5,284 nucleotides of DNA. Source: JBFWNZ01 sp050250795. GTDB taxonomy: Bacteria > Pseudomonadota > Alphaproteobacteria > UBA8366. The notes under the pieces are model-generated. The model was not told the origin of the DNA. It made no database searches and was given only the letters and a program-made list of their open reading frames with translations. Below, in pieces: positions 1 through 4,631 of the stretch (the stretch's first letter is position 1; every line of letters begins with the position of its first letter). The stretch lies in NCBI GenBank assembly GCA_050250795.1, contig JBFWNZ010000282.1, positions 1 to 5,284 of the forward strand. Reading direction: 5' to 3'. The translations under genes were made by a program, and so were the position numbers.

Positions 1-154
1 GAAGCCCGACGCCATATTCATGCATTGCCTGCCCGCCCATCGCGGCGAGGAGGTCACGGGCGGGGTCATCGACGGCCCGCGTTCCGTGGTCTGGGACGAG
101 GCGGAGAACCGCCTGCATGCGCAGAAGGGAATACTGGCCTGGTGTCTGGCTTAG
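1..154 (+). CDS. argF: Ornithine carbamoyltransferase, C-terminal end (5' truncated by window)
   Basis: This is the last 50 codons of a gene that begins before the window; the reading frame starts at base 2 and ends at TAG 152-154. The visible protein contains MHCLPAHRGEEV, the HCLP ornithine-binding signature of ornithine carbamoyltransferases, followed by the typical tail with DEAENRLHAQKGILAW. The enzyme condenses carbamoyl phosphate with ornithine to give citrulline in cytosolic arginine biosynthesis. The HCLPAHRG form favours anabolic ArgF over putrescine or N-acetylornithine carbamoyltransferases, although the carbamoyl-phosphate motif lies outside the window. The 3' end overlaps the inferred GTG start of hslO by 13 nt, so the two are probably cotranscribed and translationally coupled. 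Confidence 0.93.
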   Translation, partial: KPDAIFMHCLPAHRGEEVTGGVIDGPRSVVWDEAENRLHAQKGILAWCLA

Positions 155-1062
155 ACCCGCGGGATGACGACCTCGTCCAGCCCTTCCTGATCGACGAATC
201 CGGCCTGCGCGGCCGGCTGATCCGGCTCGGGCCCGCGGTCGACGAAATCCTTCGCCGCCACGATTATCCCGAACCCGTCGCCATGCTGCTGGGCGAGGCG
301 CTGGCGCTGACCGCCGCGCTGGCCGCGGCGCTGCGCTTCAACGGCATTTTCACGCTGCAGACCAAGGGCGACGGCCCGGTCCGCCTGCTGGTGGTGGATG
401 TAAACGACGAGGGCGGCTTGCGCGGCTATGCCGAACTGCGCGGGCCGATCCCCACCGATGTCGGCGACGCGCCGGTGCCGCGGCTGCTCGGCTCCGGCTA
501 CCTCGCCTTCACCGTGGATCAGGGACCGGACACCGAGCGCTACCAGGGCATCGTCGAGTTGATCGGGCCGACCCTGGCGGACTGCATCCAGCATTACTTC
601 CAGCAGTCGCAGCAATTTGCCGCGGGGGTGAAGCTGGCGGCCGGCCGGGATTTCGGCGGCGCATGGCGTGCCGGGGCGCTGATGGTGCAGCGCCTGCCGC
701 AGAACGAGCAGGTGCCGGAGGATGACGAAGCGGAGGATGCCTGGCGGCGCGCCGTCATCCTGGTCGGCCACTGCACCCAGGCCGAATTGCTCGACCCGGT
801 TCTGACGCCGCATCGCCTGCTGTACCGCCTGTTCCACGAGGATGGCGTGCGCGTGTTTCCGACCCAGAAGCTGCTGCCGGTCTGCCGCTGCTCGCGCGAG
901 CGGGCGCTGGGCGCGCTCGGTCTGTTGAGCGCGGAGGAACTGGAGGAATGCAAGGTCGACGGGCGGATTACCGTCGCCTGCCAGTTCTGCAATCGCGATC
1001 AGGTATTCGAGGATGCCGATCTCGCGGGCTTGCGCGGCGGCGCTGCGCCCGCCACATCCTGA
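142..1062 (+). CDS. hslO: Hsp33 redox-regulated holdase chaperone
   Basis: The product is 306 aa when started at GTG 142, close to the usual Hsp33 length. Hsp33 is a cytosolic ATP-independent holdase, activated when oxidation releases zinc from four C-terminal cysteines and lets it dimerise and bind unfolding proteins. All four are present: C248-R-C250 and C280-Q-F-C283, about 30 residues apart, as in the family. The N-terminal part (residues about 8-215) shows the family fold, including RLIRLGPAVDEIL and the stretch leading to GEALALTAALA. GTG 142 is chosen because homology begins just after it (DDDLVQPFLID), a purine-rich AGAAGGGA lies at 123-130, and the next in-frame ATG (280) would remove conserved sequence. 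The frame is open upstream to 25, but that part overlaps argF and looks non-coding. A lipoprotein gene follows after 35 nt. Confidence 0.95.
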   Translation: MSGLDPRDDDLVQPFLIDESGLRGRLIRLGPAVDEILRRHDYPEPVAMLLGEALALTAALAAALRFNGIFTLQTKGDGPVRLLVVDVNDEGGLRGYAELRGPIPTDVGDAPVPRLLGSGYLAFTVDQGPDTERYQGIVELIGPTLADCIQHYFQQSQQFAAGVKLAAGRDFGGAWRAGALMVQRLPQNEQVPEDDEAEDAWRRAVILVGHCTQAELLDPVLTPHRLLYRLFHEDGVRVFPTQKLLPVCRCSRERALGALGLLSAEELEECKVDGRITVACQFCNRDQVFEDADLAGLRGGAAPATS

Positions 1063-1084
1063 CGGAACGCCCCGCGAGGGCTTG

Positions 1085-1092
1085 AAGGAGGG
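1085..1092 (+). promoter_or_regulatory. Strong Shine-Dalgarno for the lipoprotein gene
   Basis: AAGGAGGG lies 5 nt before ATG 1098. It is one of the closest matches to the anti-SD consensus in the window and fixes the start of the lipoprotein gene. Confidence 0.85.
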
Positions 1093-1097
1093 ACCGC

Positions 1098-1688
1098 ATG
1101 TCGACGCTTCGCATCGCGACCGTGCTGCTGGCATTACTGACGGTGGCCGGCTGTTCCAGTCCGGAACGCCCGCGCTTCCCCGACATCACTTTCGGGCACC
1201 TCCCGCCCTTCCGGCTGGACGTGGCGTCGGTGGAGGTCGTGCGCGCCTATACGCCCACCTCCATGGCCCCGAACATCGAGCAGTCCTTCCCGGTGCCGCC
1301 GATGCAGGCGATGGAGCGCTGGGTCCGCGACCGGTTGCAGGCCGTCGGCACCTCGGGCACGGCCACGGTGACGATCACCGATGCCAGCGCGGTCGAGGAG
1401 CGCCTGCCGCGGACGCAGGGCATTCGCGGCGCCTTCACCACCGATCAGGCCGAACGGTACCGGGCGCGCGTGGAGATGACGATCGAGGCCAGCGACGTGC
1501 GCGCCGACGGCAGCCGCCGCAACGGCACGGCGATTGCCCAGGCGAGCCGCAGTCAGACGGCGCCCGAGGACGTCACCATCAATCAGCGCGAGAAGATCTG
1601 GTTCGAGATGACCGAGGCGATGATGCGCGAGTTCGACGCCGCCATGGCCTCCGAGGTGCAGAAGAACCTCGGCGCCTTCCTGCGCTGA
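1098..1688 (+). CDS. Putative lipoprotein of unknown function
   Basis: The product is 196 aa. Residues 1-19 form a lipoprotein signal peptide: a short N-terminus with Arg5, a hydrophobic core (IATVLLALLTVA) and a lipobox V-A-G-C with Cys19 as the predicted lipidated residue, so the mature protein should be membrane anchored facing the periplasm. No further membrane segments are seen. The mature part is soluble-looking, with alternating beta-like stretches (ATVTITDASAVEE, ARVEMTIEASD) and a C-terminal helix rich in Met and acidic residues (WFEMTEAMMREFDAAM). I do not recognise a named family; it resembles conserved hypothetical lipoproteins of alphaproteobacteria, which is an impression and not a search result. 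It lies 35 nt after hslO, probably in the same transcription unit, and converges on folE. No function is assigned. Confidence 0.85.
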   Translation: MSTLRIATVLLALLTVAGCSSPERPRFPDITFGHLPPFRLDVASVEVVRAYTPTSMAPNIEQSFPVPPMQAMERWVRDRLQAVGTSGTATVTITDASAVEERLPRTQGIRGAFTTDQAERYRARVEMTIEASDVRADGSRRNGTAIAQASRSQTAPEDVTINQREKIWFEMTEAMMREFDAAMASEVQKNLGAFLR

Positions 1689-1694
1689 GGCCGG

Positions 1695-1717
1695 CGCCGG
1701 CGCGTCATGCGCCGGCG
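1695..1717. terminator. Hairpin between convergent lipoprotein gene and folE, possible bidirectional terminator
   Basis: A perfect 9-bp GC-only inverted repeat, CGCCGGCGC (1695-1703) and GCGCCGGCG (1709-1717), surrounds a 5-nt loop GTCAT. It sits 7 nt after the lipoprotein stop codon, and the folE stop (TGA on the minus strand, 1705-1707) lies in the loop. There is no clear T-run on either side, so it may slow polymerase or shield 3' ends and not be a classic intrinsic terminator. The convergent position supports a transcript-end role. Confidence 0.55.
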
Positions 1718-2319
1718 GGATTTCCGATCATCGCCAGGAACTCGCGGCGCGTCTTGGCGTCGTCGCGGAACGAGCCCAGCATCCGGCTCGTCACCATCTT
1801 CACGCCCGATTTCTGCACGCCGCGCGTGGTCATGCACTGGTGCTCGGCCTCGATCACGACGGCCACGCCCTTGGGCTGCAGCACGGTGTTGACCGAATTC
1901 GCGATCTGGGCGGTCATCCGCTCCTGGATCTGCAGGCGTTTGGCGTAGACGTCGACGACGCGCGCCAGCTTGCTGATGCCGACCACCCGCTTGTCGGGCA
2001 GATAGGCGACATGGGCGCGACCGATGATCGGCACCATGTGGTGTTCGCAATGCGAGATGAAGTCGATGCCGCGCAGCACCACCATCTCGTCATAGCCGTC
2101 GGTTTCCTCGAAGGTGCGCTCCAGCATCTCCACCGGATTGTCCTTGTAGCCGGCGAAGAACTCCTCGAAGGAGCGCACGACGCGGGCGGGCGTTTCCAGC
2201 AACCCCTCGCGGTCCGGATCCTCGCCGGCCCAGATCAACAGGTCGCGGACCGCCTTTTCGGCGCGTGTCCGGTCCACCGGCGCGGCGTTCGGCGCCGACG
2301 TCACAGTCTTGAGAGACAA
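1705..2319 (-). CDS. folE: GTP cyclohydrolase I (type IA)
   Basis: The product is 204 aa. FolE opens the GTP ring to make 7,8-dihydroneopterin triphosphate and formate, the entry step to folate and other pterins. The zinc ligands of type IA enzymes are present: Cys91 and His94 in S-H-C-E-H-H-M and Cys162 in EHQCMTTRG, with the catalytic-site histidines His93 and His160. Other family signatures are LLETPARVVRSFEEFF (residues 40-55), GRAHVAYLPDKRVVGISKLAR (100-120) and RLQIQERMT (128-136). The start is TTG (2317-2319), chosen because a strong GGAAGGGAGG lies 6 nt upstream (2326-2335) and no in-frame ATG lies nearby. It follows apaG by 48 nt on the same strand, so cotranscription is likely. Length and ends are normal. 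Confidence 0.97.
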   Translation of the reverse strand: MSLKTVTSAPNAAPVDRTRAEKAVRDLLIWAGEDPDREGLLETPARVVRSFEEFFAGYKDNPVEMLERTFEETDGYDEMVVLRGIDFISHCEHHMVPIIGRAHVAYLPDKRVVGISKLARVVDVYAKRLQIQERMTAQIANSVNTVLQPKGVAVVIEAEHQCMTTRGVQKSGVKMVTSRMLGSFRDDAKTRREFLAMIGNPAGA

Positions 2320-2325
2320 TGCTGA

Positions 2326-2335
2326 CCTCCCTTCC
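2326..2335 (-). promoter_or_regulatory. Shine-Dalgarno that decides the TTG start of folE
   Basis: On the minus strand GGAAGGGAGG lies 6 nt before TTG 2319-2317. The strong site at good spacing is the main reason to accept the uncommon TTG start. Confidence 0.8.
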
Positions 2336-2367
2336 GGTCGCGTTGCCCTGTTCGGGCGCGCTCCGGT

Positions 2368-2760
2368 CTAGTTGAGCCTTACCTGCTGGTGCGGGCTGTC
2401 CAGCGAGAAGGCCGGAATCTCGACCTGGAAGAACTCGCCGCCGGGCCGTTCCATTTCATAGGTGCCGGCCATGATGCCGGACGGGGTCTGCAGCGGGGTG
2501 CCGCTGGTGTACTCGAAGGATTCGCCCGGCCGCAAGACGGGCTGCTCGCCGACGACGCCGGCACCGCGCACCTCCTGAACCCGGCCCAGCGCGTCGGTGA
2601 TGCGCCAGTGGCGGTTCTTGAGCTGCACGGTCTCCGTCCCGACATTCTCGATCCGCACTTGATAGGCCCAGACGAAATGCGCGTCCGATGGCGTGGACTG
2701 GTCCTCAAGGAAGAACGGTTCCACGGTCACGCGGATATTCTGGGTCAGGGCTTGGTACAT
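2368..2760 (-). CDS. apaG: ApaG family protein (DUF525)
   Basis: The product is 130 aa, the usual ApaG length, and reads as ApaG end to end. It starts MYQALTQNIRVTVEPFFLEDQS, then has the beta-sandwich core WAYQVRIENVGTETVQLKNRHW, the Gly-rich GAGVVGEQPVLRPGESFEY, and the C-terminal TPSGIMAGTYEM stretch. ApaG proteins form a fibronectin III-like fold; older work linked them to Co2+/Mg2+ resistance and the gene accompanies apaH in enterobacteria, but the biochemical role is unclear, and apaH is not seen here. ATG 2760 is preceded by GGAG at 2767-2770 with a 6-nt spacer. folE follows after 48 nt. Upstream lies a 119-nt gap to the MaoC gene containing stem-loops, so apaG may have its own promoter there, although I see no clear consensus one. 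Confidence 0.96.
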   Translation of the reverse strand: MYQALTQNIRVTVEPFFLEDQSTPSDAHFVWAYQVRIENVGTETVQLKNRHWRITDALGRVQEVRGAGVVGEQPVLRPGESFEYTSGTPLQTPSGIMAGTYEMERPGGEFFQVEIPAFSLDSPHQQVRLN

Positions 2761-2870
2761 CGGGCGCTCCGGTCGTCCTCATGCGGCATTGTCGTGCCGC
2801 GCGGTCCCGCCGCAGCTCGACAAGGGGATATTGGCCCCGTGGCGGCCAATGTCCAGCCACGAATCCTCAT
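2745..2870 (-). CDS. Candidate 41-codon small ORF between maoC-like gene and apaG (doubtful)
   Basis: An ATG at 2870-2868 on the minus strand opens a frame of 41 codons ending at TGA 2747-2745, overlapping the first 16 nt of apaG. A GAGAGG lies 5 nt before the ATG and overlaps the MaoC stop. The peptide (starting MRIRGWTLAATGPIS) is rich in Arg, Ala, Thr and Pro and has no signal or membrane segment. The composition is what an unselected GC-rich frame would give. It may be a translated leader coupling the two gene blocks, but more likely it is not a gene. Confidence 0.15.
   Translation of the reverse strand: MRIRGWTLAATGPISPCRAAAGPRGTTMPHEDDRSARCTKP
2783..2800. repeat. Small inverted repeat upstream of apaG
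   Basis: GCGGCA (2783-2788) and TGCCGC (2795-2800) form a 6-bp stem with a 6-nt loop, within 25-40 nt of the apaG start on the minus strand. It could fold in the apaG 5' leader just before the ribosome binding site or serve as a protein-binding site. It could also be chance in GC-rich DNA. Confidence 0.3.
2830..2850 (-). terminator. Terminator-like hairpin downstream of the radical SAM/MaoC pair
   Basis: ATTGGCC (2830-2836) and GGCCAAT (2844-2850) form a perfect 7-bp stem with a 7-nt loop, about 30 nt after the MaoC stop on the minus strand. The sequence after it on the minus strand is ATCCCCTTGTC, with only a few Ts, so a classic U-tract is missing. It probably marks the end of the radical SAM/MaoC transcript, although read-through to apaG is possible. 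A competing stem (2838-2843 with 2856-2861) overlaps it. Confidence 0.4.
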
Positions 2871-2879
2871 ACGTGCCTC

Positions 2880-3371
2880 TCATCGCCGTGGATCAGCGAG
2901 GCGCAGCAGATATTTCTGCATCCCCTCCAGCACCAGCTCGCCGCGCTGGTTGTGCACGGTCGAGGCGACGGTGAGGATGCCGGTGGTGCGCTGCGGTTCC
3001 AGCGCGGCCACGGTCAGCATCGGATACAGCGTGTCGCCCGCATAGACCGGCTTGAGGAAGCGCGAGGACTGCTCCAGGAAGCCGATCAGCACGTCGCCGA
3101 TCACATGCGCCAGCGGCCCGGCCCCCGCCGCGGTCTGGATCGCCACCTGAAAGCCATGCGCCAGCAGTTCGGGATGGCCGTGACGGCGGCAGTATTCGCG
3201 GTCGTAATGGATCGGATGGTTGTCGCCCGACGCCGCCTGAAAGGCCAGGAACTGGGCCTCGGTCACGGTCCGCGCCGGAATGTAGAAGCGTTCGCCGACC
3301 TGCAGTTCCGCAAAGCCGCGCCTATGCGGATAGGCATGGCGCGCCGGGTCGAAACCGTCGCCGCCCGTCAT
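2880..3371 (-). CDS. MaoC-like hot-dog fold dehydratase/hydratase
   Basis: The product is 163 aa, a single hot-dog domain. MaoC/(R)-hydratase enzymes add water to enoyl-thioesters (CoA or ACP) or remove it. The catalytic segment is SGDNHPIHYD: Asp50 and His55 keep the five-residue spacing of the catalytic Asp-x5-His pair, but the usual Asn of D-x-N-P-x-H is His52 here. LLAHGFQVA (residues 69-77, His72-Gly73) matches the second conserved segment of the fold. The C-terminal strands (TGILTVASTVHNQRGELVLEGMQKYLL) are typical. ATG 3371-3369 overlaps the radical SAM stop TGA (3370-3368) as ATGA, and no strong Shine-Dalgarno precedes it, so it is probably translated by termination-reinitiation. A longer open frame upstream (to 3749) lies inside the radical SAM gene and is rejected as coding. 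The substrate is unknown. Confidence 0.9.
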   Translation of the reverse strand: MTGGDGFDPARHAYPHRRGFAELQVGERFYIPARTVTEAQFLAFQAASGDNHPIHYDREYCRRHGHPELLAHGFQVAIQTAAGAGPLAHVIGDVLIGFLEQSSRFLKPVYAGDTLYPMLTVAALEPQRTTGILTVASTVHNQRGELVLEGMQKYLLRLADPRR

Positions 3372-4324
3372 CGGCTGCACGCCGCGCCGCCCAGCACGCA
3401 GAAACGCGCGCAATGCGGATGGTTGAGCGGGACCGGGCGCGCCGCCTCGGCGAGCGTGCTCCCGAGCTCGAATTGCGGGTCGTAGGGCAGCAGCGTGCAG
3501 GCGACCACCGCCGGCCGTGCCGCGCCCTTGCGCTTCACGACCATGCGCGATGACGCGCACATGACCGCGGCGGGCGAGAGGCCCAGGATGCCCCAGCAGG
3601 CGGTGGTGATCTCGGGCACGTCGCGGGTCGGGTCCATCTCGGGAAACAGCACAAGCCGCGCCGGGTCGGCCGCGTCGAGGTCGATCCCCTCGGCCGCGAA
3701 CAGGCGCGCGAAGCCCGCCCGCATCCCGGCCTCGGGCTCGTTCCAGCACAGACGGCCCGCGACGTCCGGCGCGAAACCCTCGCGCGCCAGCCAGCGCAGC
3801 CCGTCCAGCGCCGGCGCCCAGCTTCGCGGTCCCCGCACTGCCTCGTGCCGCGACGCCTCGTAATGGTCCAGCGACACGCGCAGCGCCAGCCTGTCGCCGA
3901 ACCGCGCGCGTAAGGCCAGCAGGGCATCGGCCTGCTTCATCATCGGGCGCATCGCGTTGGTCAGGACCAGCACCCGAAACCCCCGCGCCAGCGCGGAGGC
4001 CAGCATCGCCGGCAGCTCCGGGTTCATGAAGGGCTCGCCGCCGGTGAAGCCGATCTCGGCGGTGCCCAGCCCGTCCGCCGCGATCTCGTCCAGATAGGCA
4101 TCGACCTCGGCCGCCGCGATATAGGCCAGCCGGTCATTGCGCGGGCTGGATTCGATGTAGCAGTTCTCGCAGGCGAGGTTGCAGAGCGTGCCGGTGTTGA
4201 TCCACAGGGTCGCCAGCCGCGTCAGCGCAACCGTCGCCCGCGCCTCGCCCTTGGCGGTGACGGTCGGGTCGCGGAACTTGGCGGGGTCCAGCGGCGGCCC
4301 GCCCGCCTCGCGCAGCACCGTCAT
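3368..4324 (-). CDS. Radical SAM protein with Cys-rich C-terminus, substrate unknown
   Basis: The product is 318 aa. The radical SAM cluster motif is C48-NLA-C52-EN-C55-Y (CxxxCxxC), followed by the SAM-binding GFTGGEP (92-98), so the enzyme should bind a 4Fe-4S cluster and cleave S-adenosylmethionine to start radical chemistry. The C-terminal part has six cysteines: C243, C256, C276, and C305/C309/C316 in HPHCARFCVLGGAAC. This resembles SPASM or twitch auxiliary-cluster regions in spirit, but the spacing is not one I can assign to a named subfamily. ATG 4324 is chosen because family-like sequence (KFRDP) soon follows; no Shine-Dalgarno sits directly before it. Instead an 8-codon upstream ORF overlaps it as ATGA. 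It is coupled to the MaoC gene downstream. A role in peptide, cofactor or lipid modification cannot be decided from sequence. Confidence 0.93.
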   Translation of the reverse strand: MTVLREAGGPPLDPAKFRDPTVTAKGEARATVALTRLATLWINTGTLCNLACENCYIESSPRNDRLAYIAAAEVDAYLDEIAADGLGTAEIGFTGGEPFMNPELPAMLASALARGFRVLVLTNAMRPMMKQADALLALRARFGDRLALRVSLDHYEASRHEAVRGPRSWAPALDGLRWLAREGFAPDVAGRLCWNEPEAGMRAGFARLFAAEGIDLDAADPARLVLFPEMDPTRDVPEITTACWGILGLSPAAVMCASSRMVVKRKGAARPAVVACTLLPYDPQFELGSTLAEAARPVPLNHPHCARFCVLGGAACSR

Positions 4325-4347
4325 GGAGTGGATCGCAGCATGGTCAT
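4321..4347 (-). CDS. Candidate 8-codon leader ORF overlapping the radical SAM start
   Basis: On the minus strand ATG 4347-4345 opens a frame encoding MTMLRSTP and ending at TGA 4323-4321, which overlaps the radical SAM ATG (4324-4322) as ATGA. A weak AGGG (4356-4359) lies 8 nt before it, whereas the radical SAM ATG itself lacks an obvious Shine-Dalgarno. It could load ribosomes for the downstream gene. It could also be chance. Confidence 0.25.
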   Translation of the reverse strand: MTMLRSTP

Positions 4348-4349
4348 GG

Positions 4350-4359
4350 GCGCAACCCT
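4350..4359. repeat. Direct repeat copy 1, GCGCAACCCT
   Basis: The decamer GCGCAACCCT lies just upstream of the radical SAM gene and recurs exactly at 4411-4420, 61 nt away, next to the tRNA promoter. The two copies flank the shared divergent intergenic region, so they could be binding sites for one regulator; no regulator is identified. Confidence 0.45.
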
Positions 4360-4385
4360 AGAGCAAAGGCATCGGGCGCGCCAAT

Positions 4386-4399
4386 TCACCAACCGGTGA
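4386..4399. repeat. Inverted repeat TCACC-N4-GGTGA
   Basis: TCACC (4386-4390) and GGTGA (4395-4399) form a perfect 5-bp dyad with a 4-nt centre, midway in the divergent region between the radical SAM gene and the tRNA. It has the size of a small operator site, but no family-specific motif is recognised and it may be chance. Confidence 0.35.
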
Positions 4400-4410
4400 G
4401 CGCCGCCGCC

Positions 4411-4425
4411 GCGCAACCCTTGCGC
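4411..4425. repeat. Inverted repeat GCGCAA-N3-TTGCGC overlapping the tRNA -35 region; also direct repeat copy 2
   Basis: GCGCAA (4411-4416) and TTGCGC (4420-4425) form a perfect 6-bp dyad with a 3-nt centre. Its left ten bases, GCGCAACCCT, repeat exactly at 4350-4359. The right arm coincides with the proposed -35 hexamer of the tRNA-Gly promoter, so a protein bound here could affect transcription of the tRNA. Confidence 0.45.
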
Positions 4426-4447
4426 CCGCCCGCCGCCGCGATCTAAT
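4420..4447 (+). promoter_or_regulatory. Probable sigma-70 type promoter of tRNA-Gly
   Basis: TTGCGC (4420-4425) as -35 and TCTAAT (4442-4447, five of six matches to TATAAT) as -10 are separated by 16 nt. A start site near 4453-4455 would leave a leader of a few bases before the mature tRNA 5' end at 4460, which suits a tRNA gene. Confidence 0.55.
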
Positions 4448-4459
4448 GTCGGAGCCGAC

Positions 4460-4533
4460 GCGGGTGTAGCTCAATGGTAGAGCAGAAGCTTCCCAAGCTT
4501 ACGACGAGGGTTCGATTCCCTTCACCCGCTCCA
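4460..4533 (+). tRNA. tRNA-Gly (anticodon CCC)
   Basis: The 74-nt cloverleaf folds fully. The acceptor stem is GCGGGTG/CACCCGC, the D arm GCTC-AATGGTA-GAGC, the anticodon arm GAAGC-TTCCCAA-GCTTA with CCC at 4492-4494, the T arm GAGGG-TTCGATT-CCCTT, the discriminator T, and CCA is encoded. It reads GGG glycine codons. The outermost anticodon-stem position is a G-A mismatch; the same sequence pattern is common in related alphaproteobacteria as far as I recall, so it is not a sign of decay. A promoter lies directly upstream. No direct repeat of the 3' end or integrase was found nearby, so there is no evidence of its use as an integration site here. Confidence 0.96.
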
Positions 4534-4579
4534 AACCCCTCCGGCATCTCCCGAAGCCGTCCTGCCGCCCCGCATTCCA

Positions 4580-4606
4580 CCGCTGGCTGTCCCGCAGGGC
4601 CAGCGG
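4580..4606 (+). terminator. Stem-loop downstream of tRNA-Gly, possible terminator
   Basis: CCGCTGGC (4580-4587) and GCCAGCGG (4599-4606) form a perfect 8-bp stem with an 11-nt loop, 46 nt after the tRNA 3' end. No T-run follows, so this is at best a factor-aided terminator or processing signal. The position between the tRNA and the cupin fits separate transcription units. Confidence 0.35.
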
Positions 4607-4631
4607 CACCGCGCGTCGCCCGTGCGCGCCA

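Noticed and set aside
151..1134. Long minus-strand open frame of about 327 codons opposite hslO.
   Set aside because: It is a GC-rich antisense shadow; hslO has all family motifs, while the antisense peptide is rich in Arg, Gln and Ala with no recognisable domain.
1840..2325. Plus-strand open frame opposite folE.
   Set aside because: It is an antisense shadow of a gene with intact zinc ligands; the peptide is His/Asp/Gln rich because of the complementary codons.
2320..2367. Possible riboswitch in the leader of folE.
   Set aside because: Only 48 nt separate apaG and folE, too short for a typical pterin-type (THF) riboswitch, and no conserved core was recognised.
2389..3485. Plus-strand open frames opposite apaG and the MaoC gene.
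   Set aside because: They cross gene boundaries on the other strand and show no domain; the minus-strand genes are well supported.
3372..3749. Upstream extension of the MaoC frame inside the radical SAM gene, which could suggest a larger fusion protein.
   Set aside because: The extension is Arg/Gly/Ala-rich low-quality sequence out of frame with a well-supported gene, and the ATGA overlap gives a natural start.
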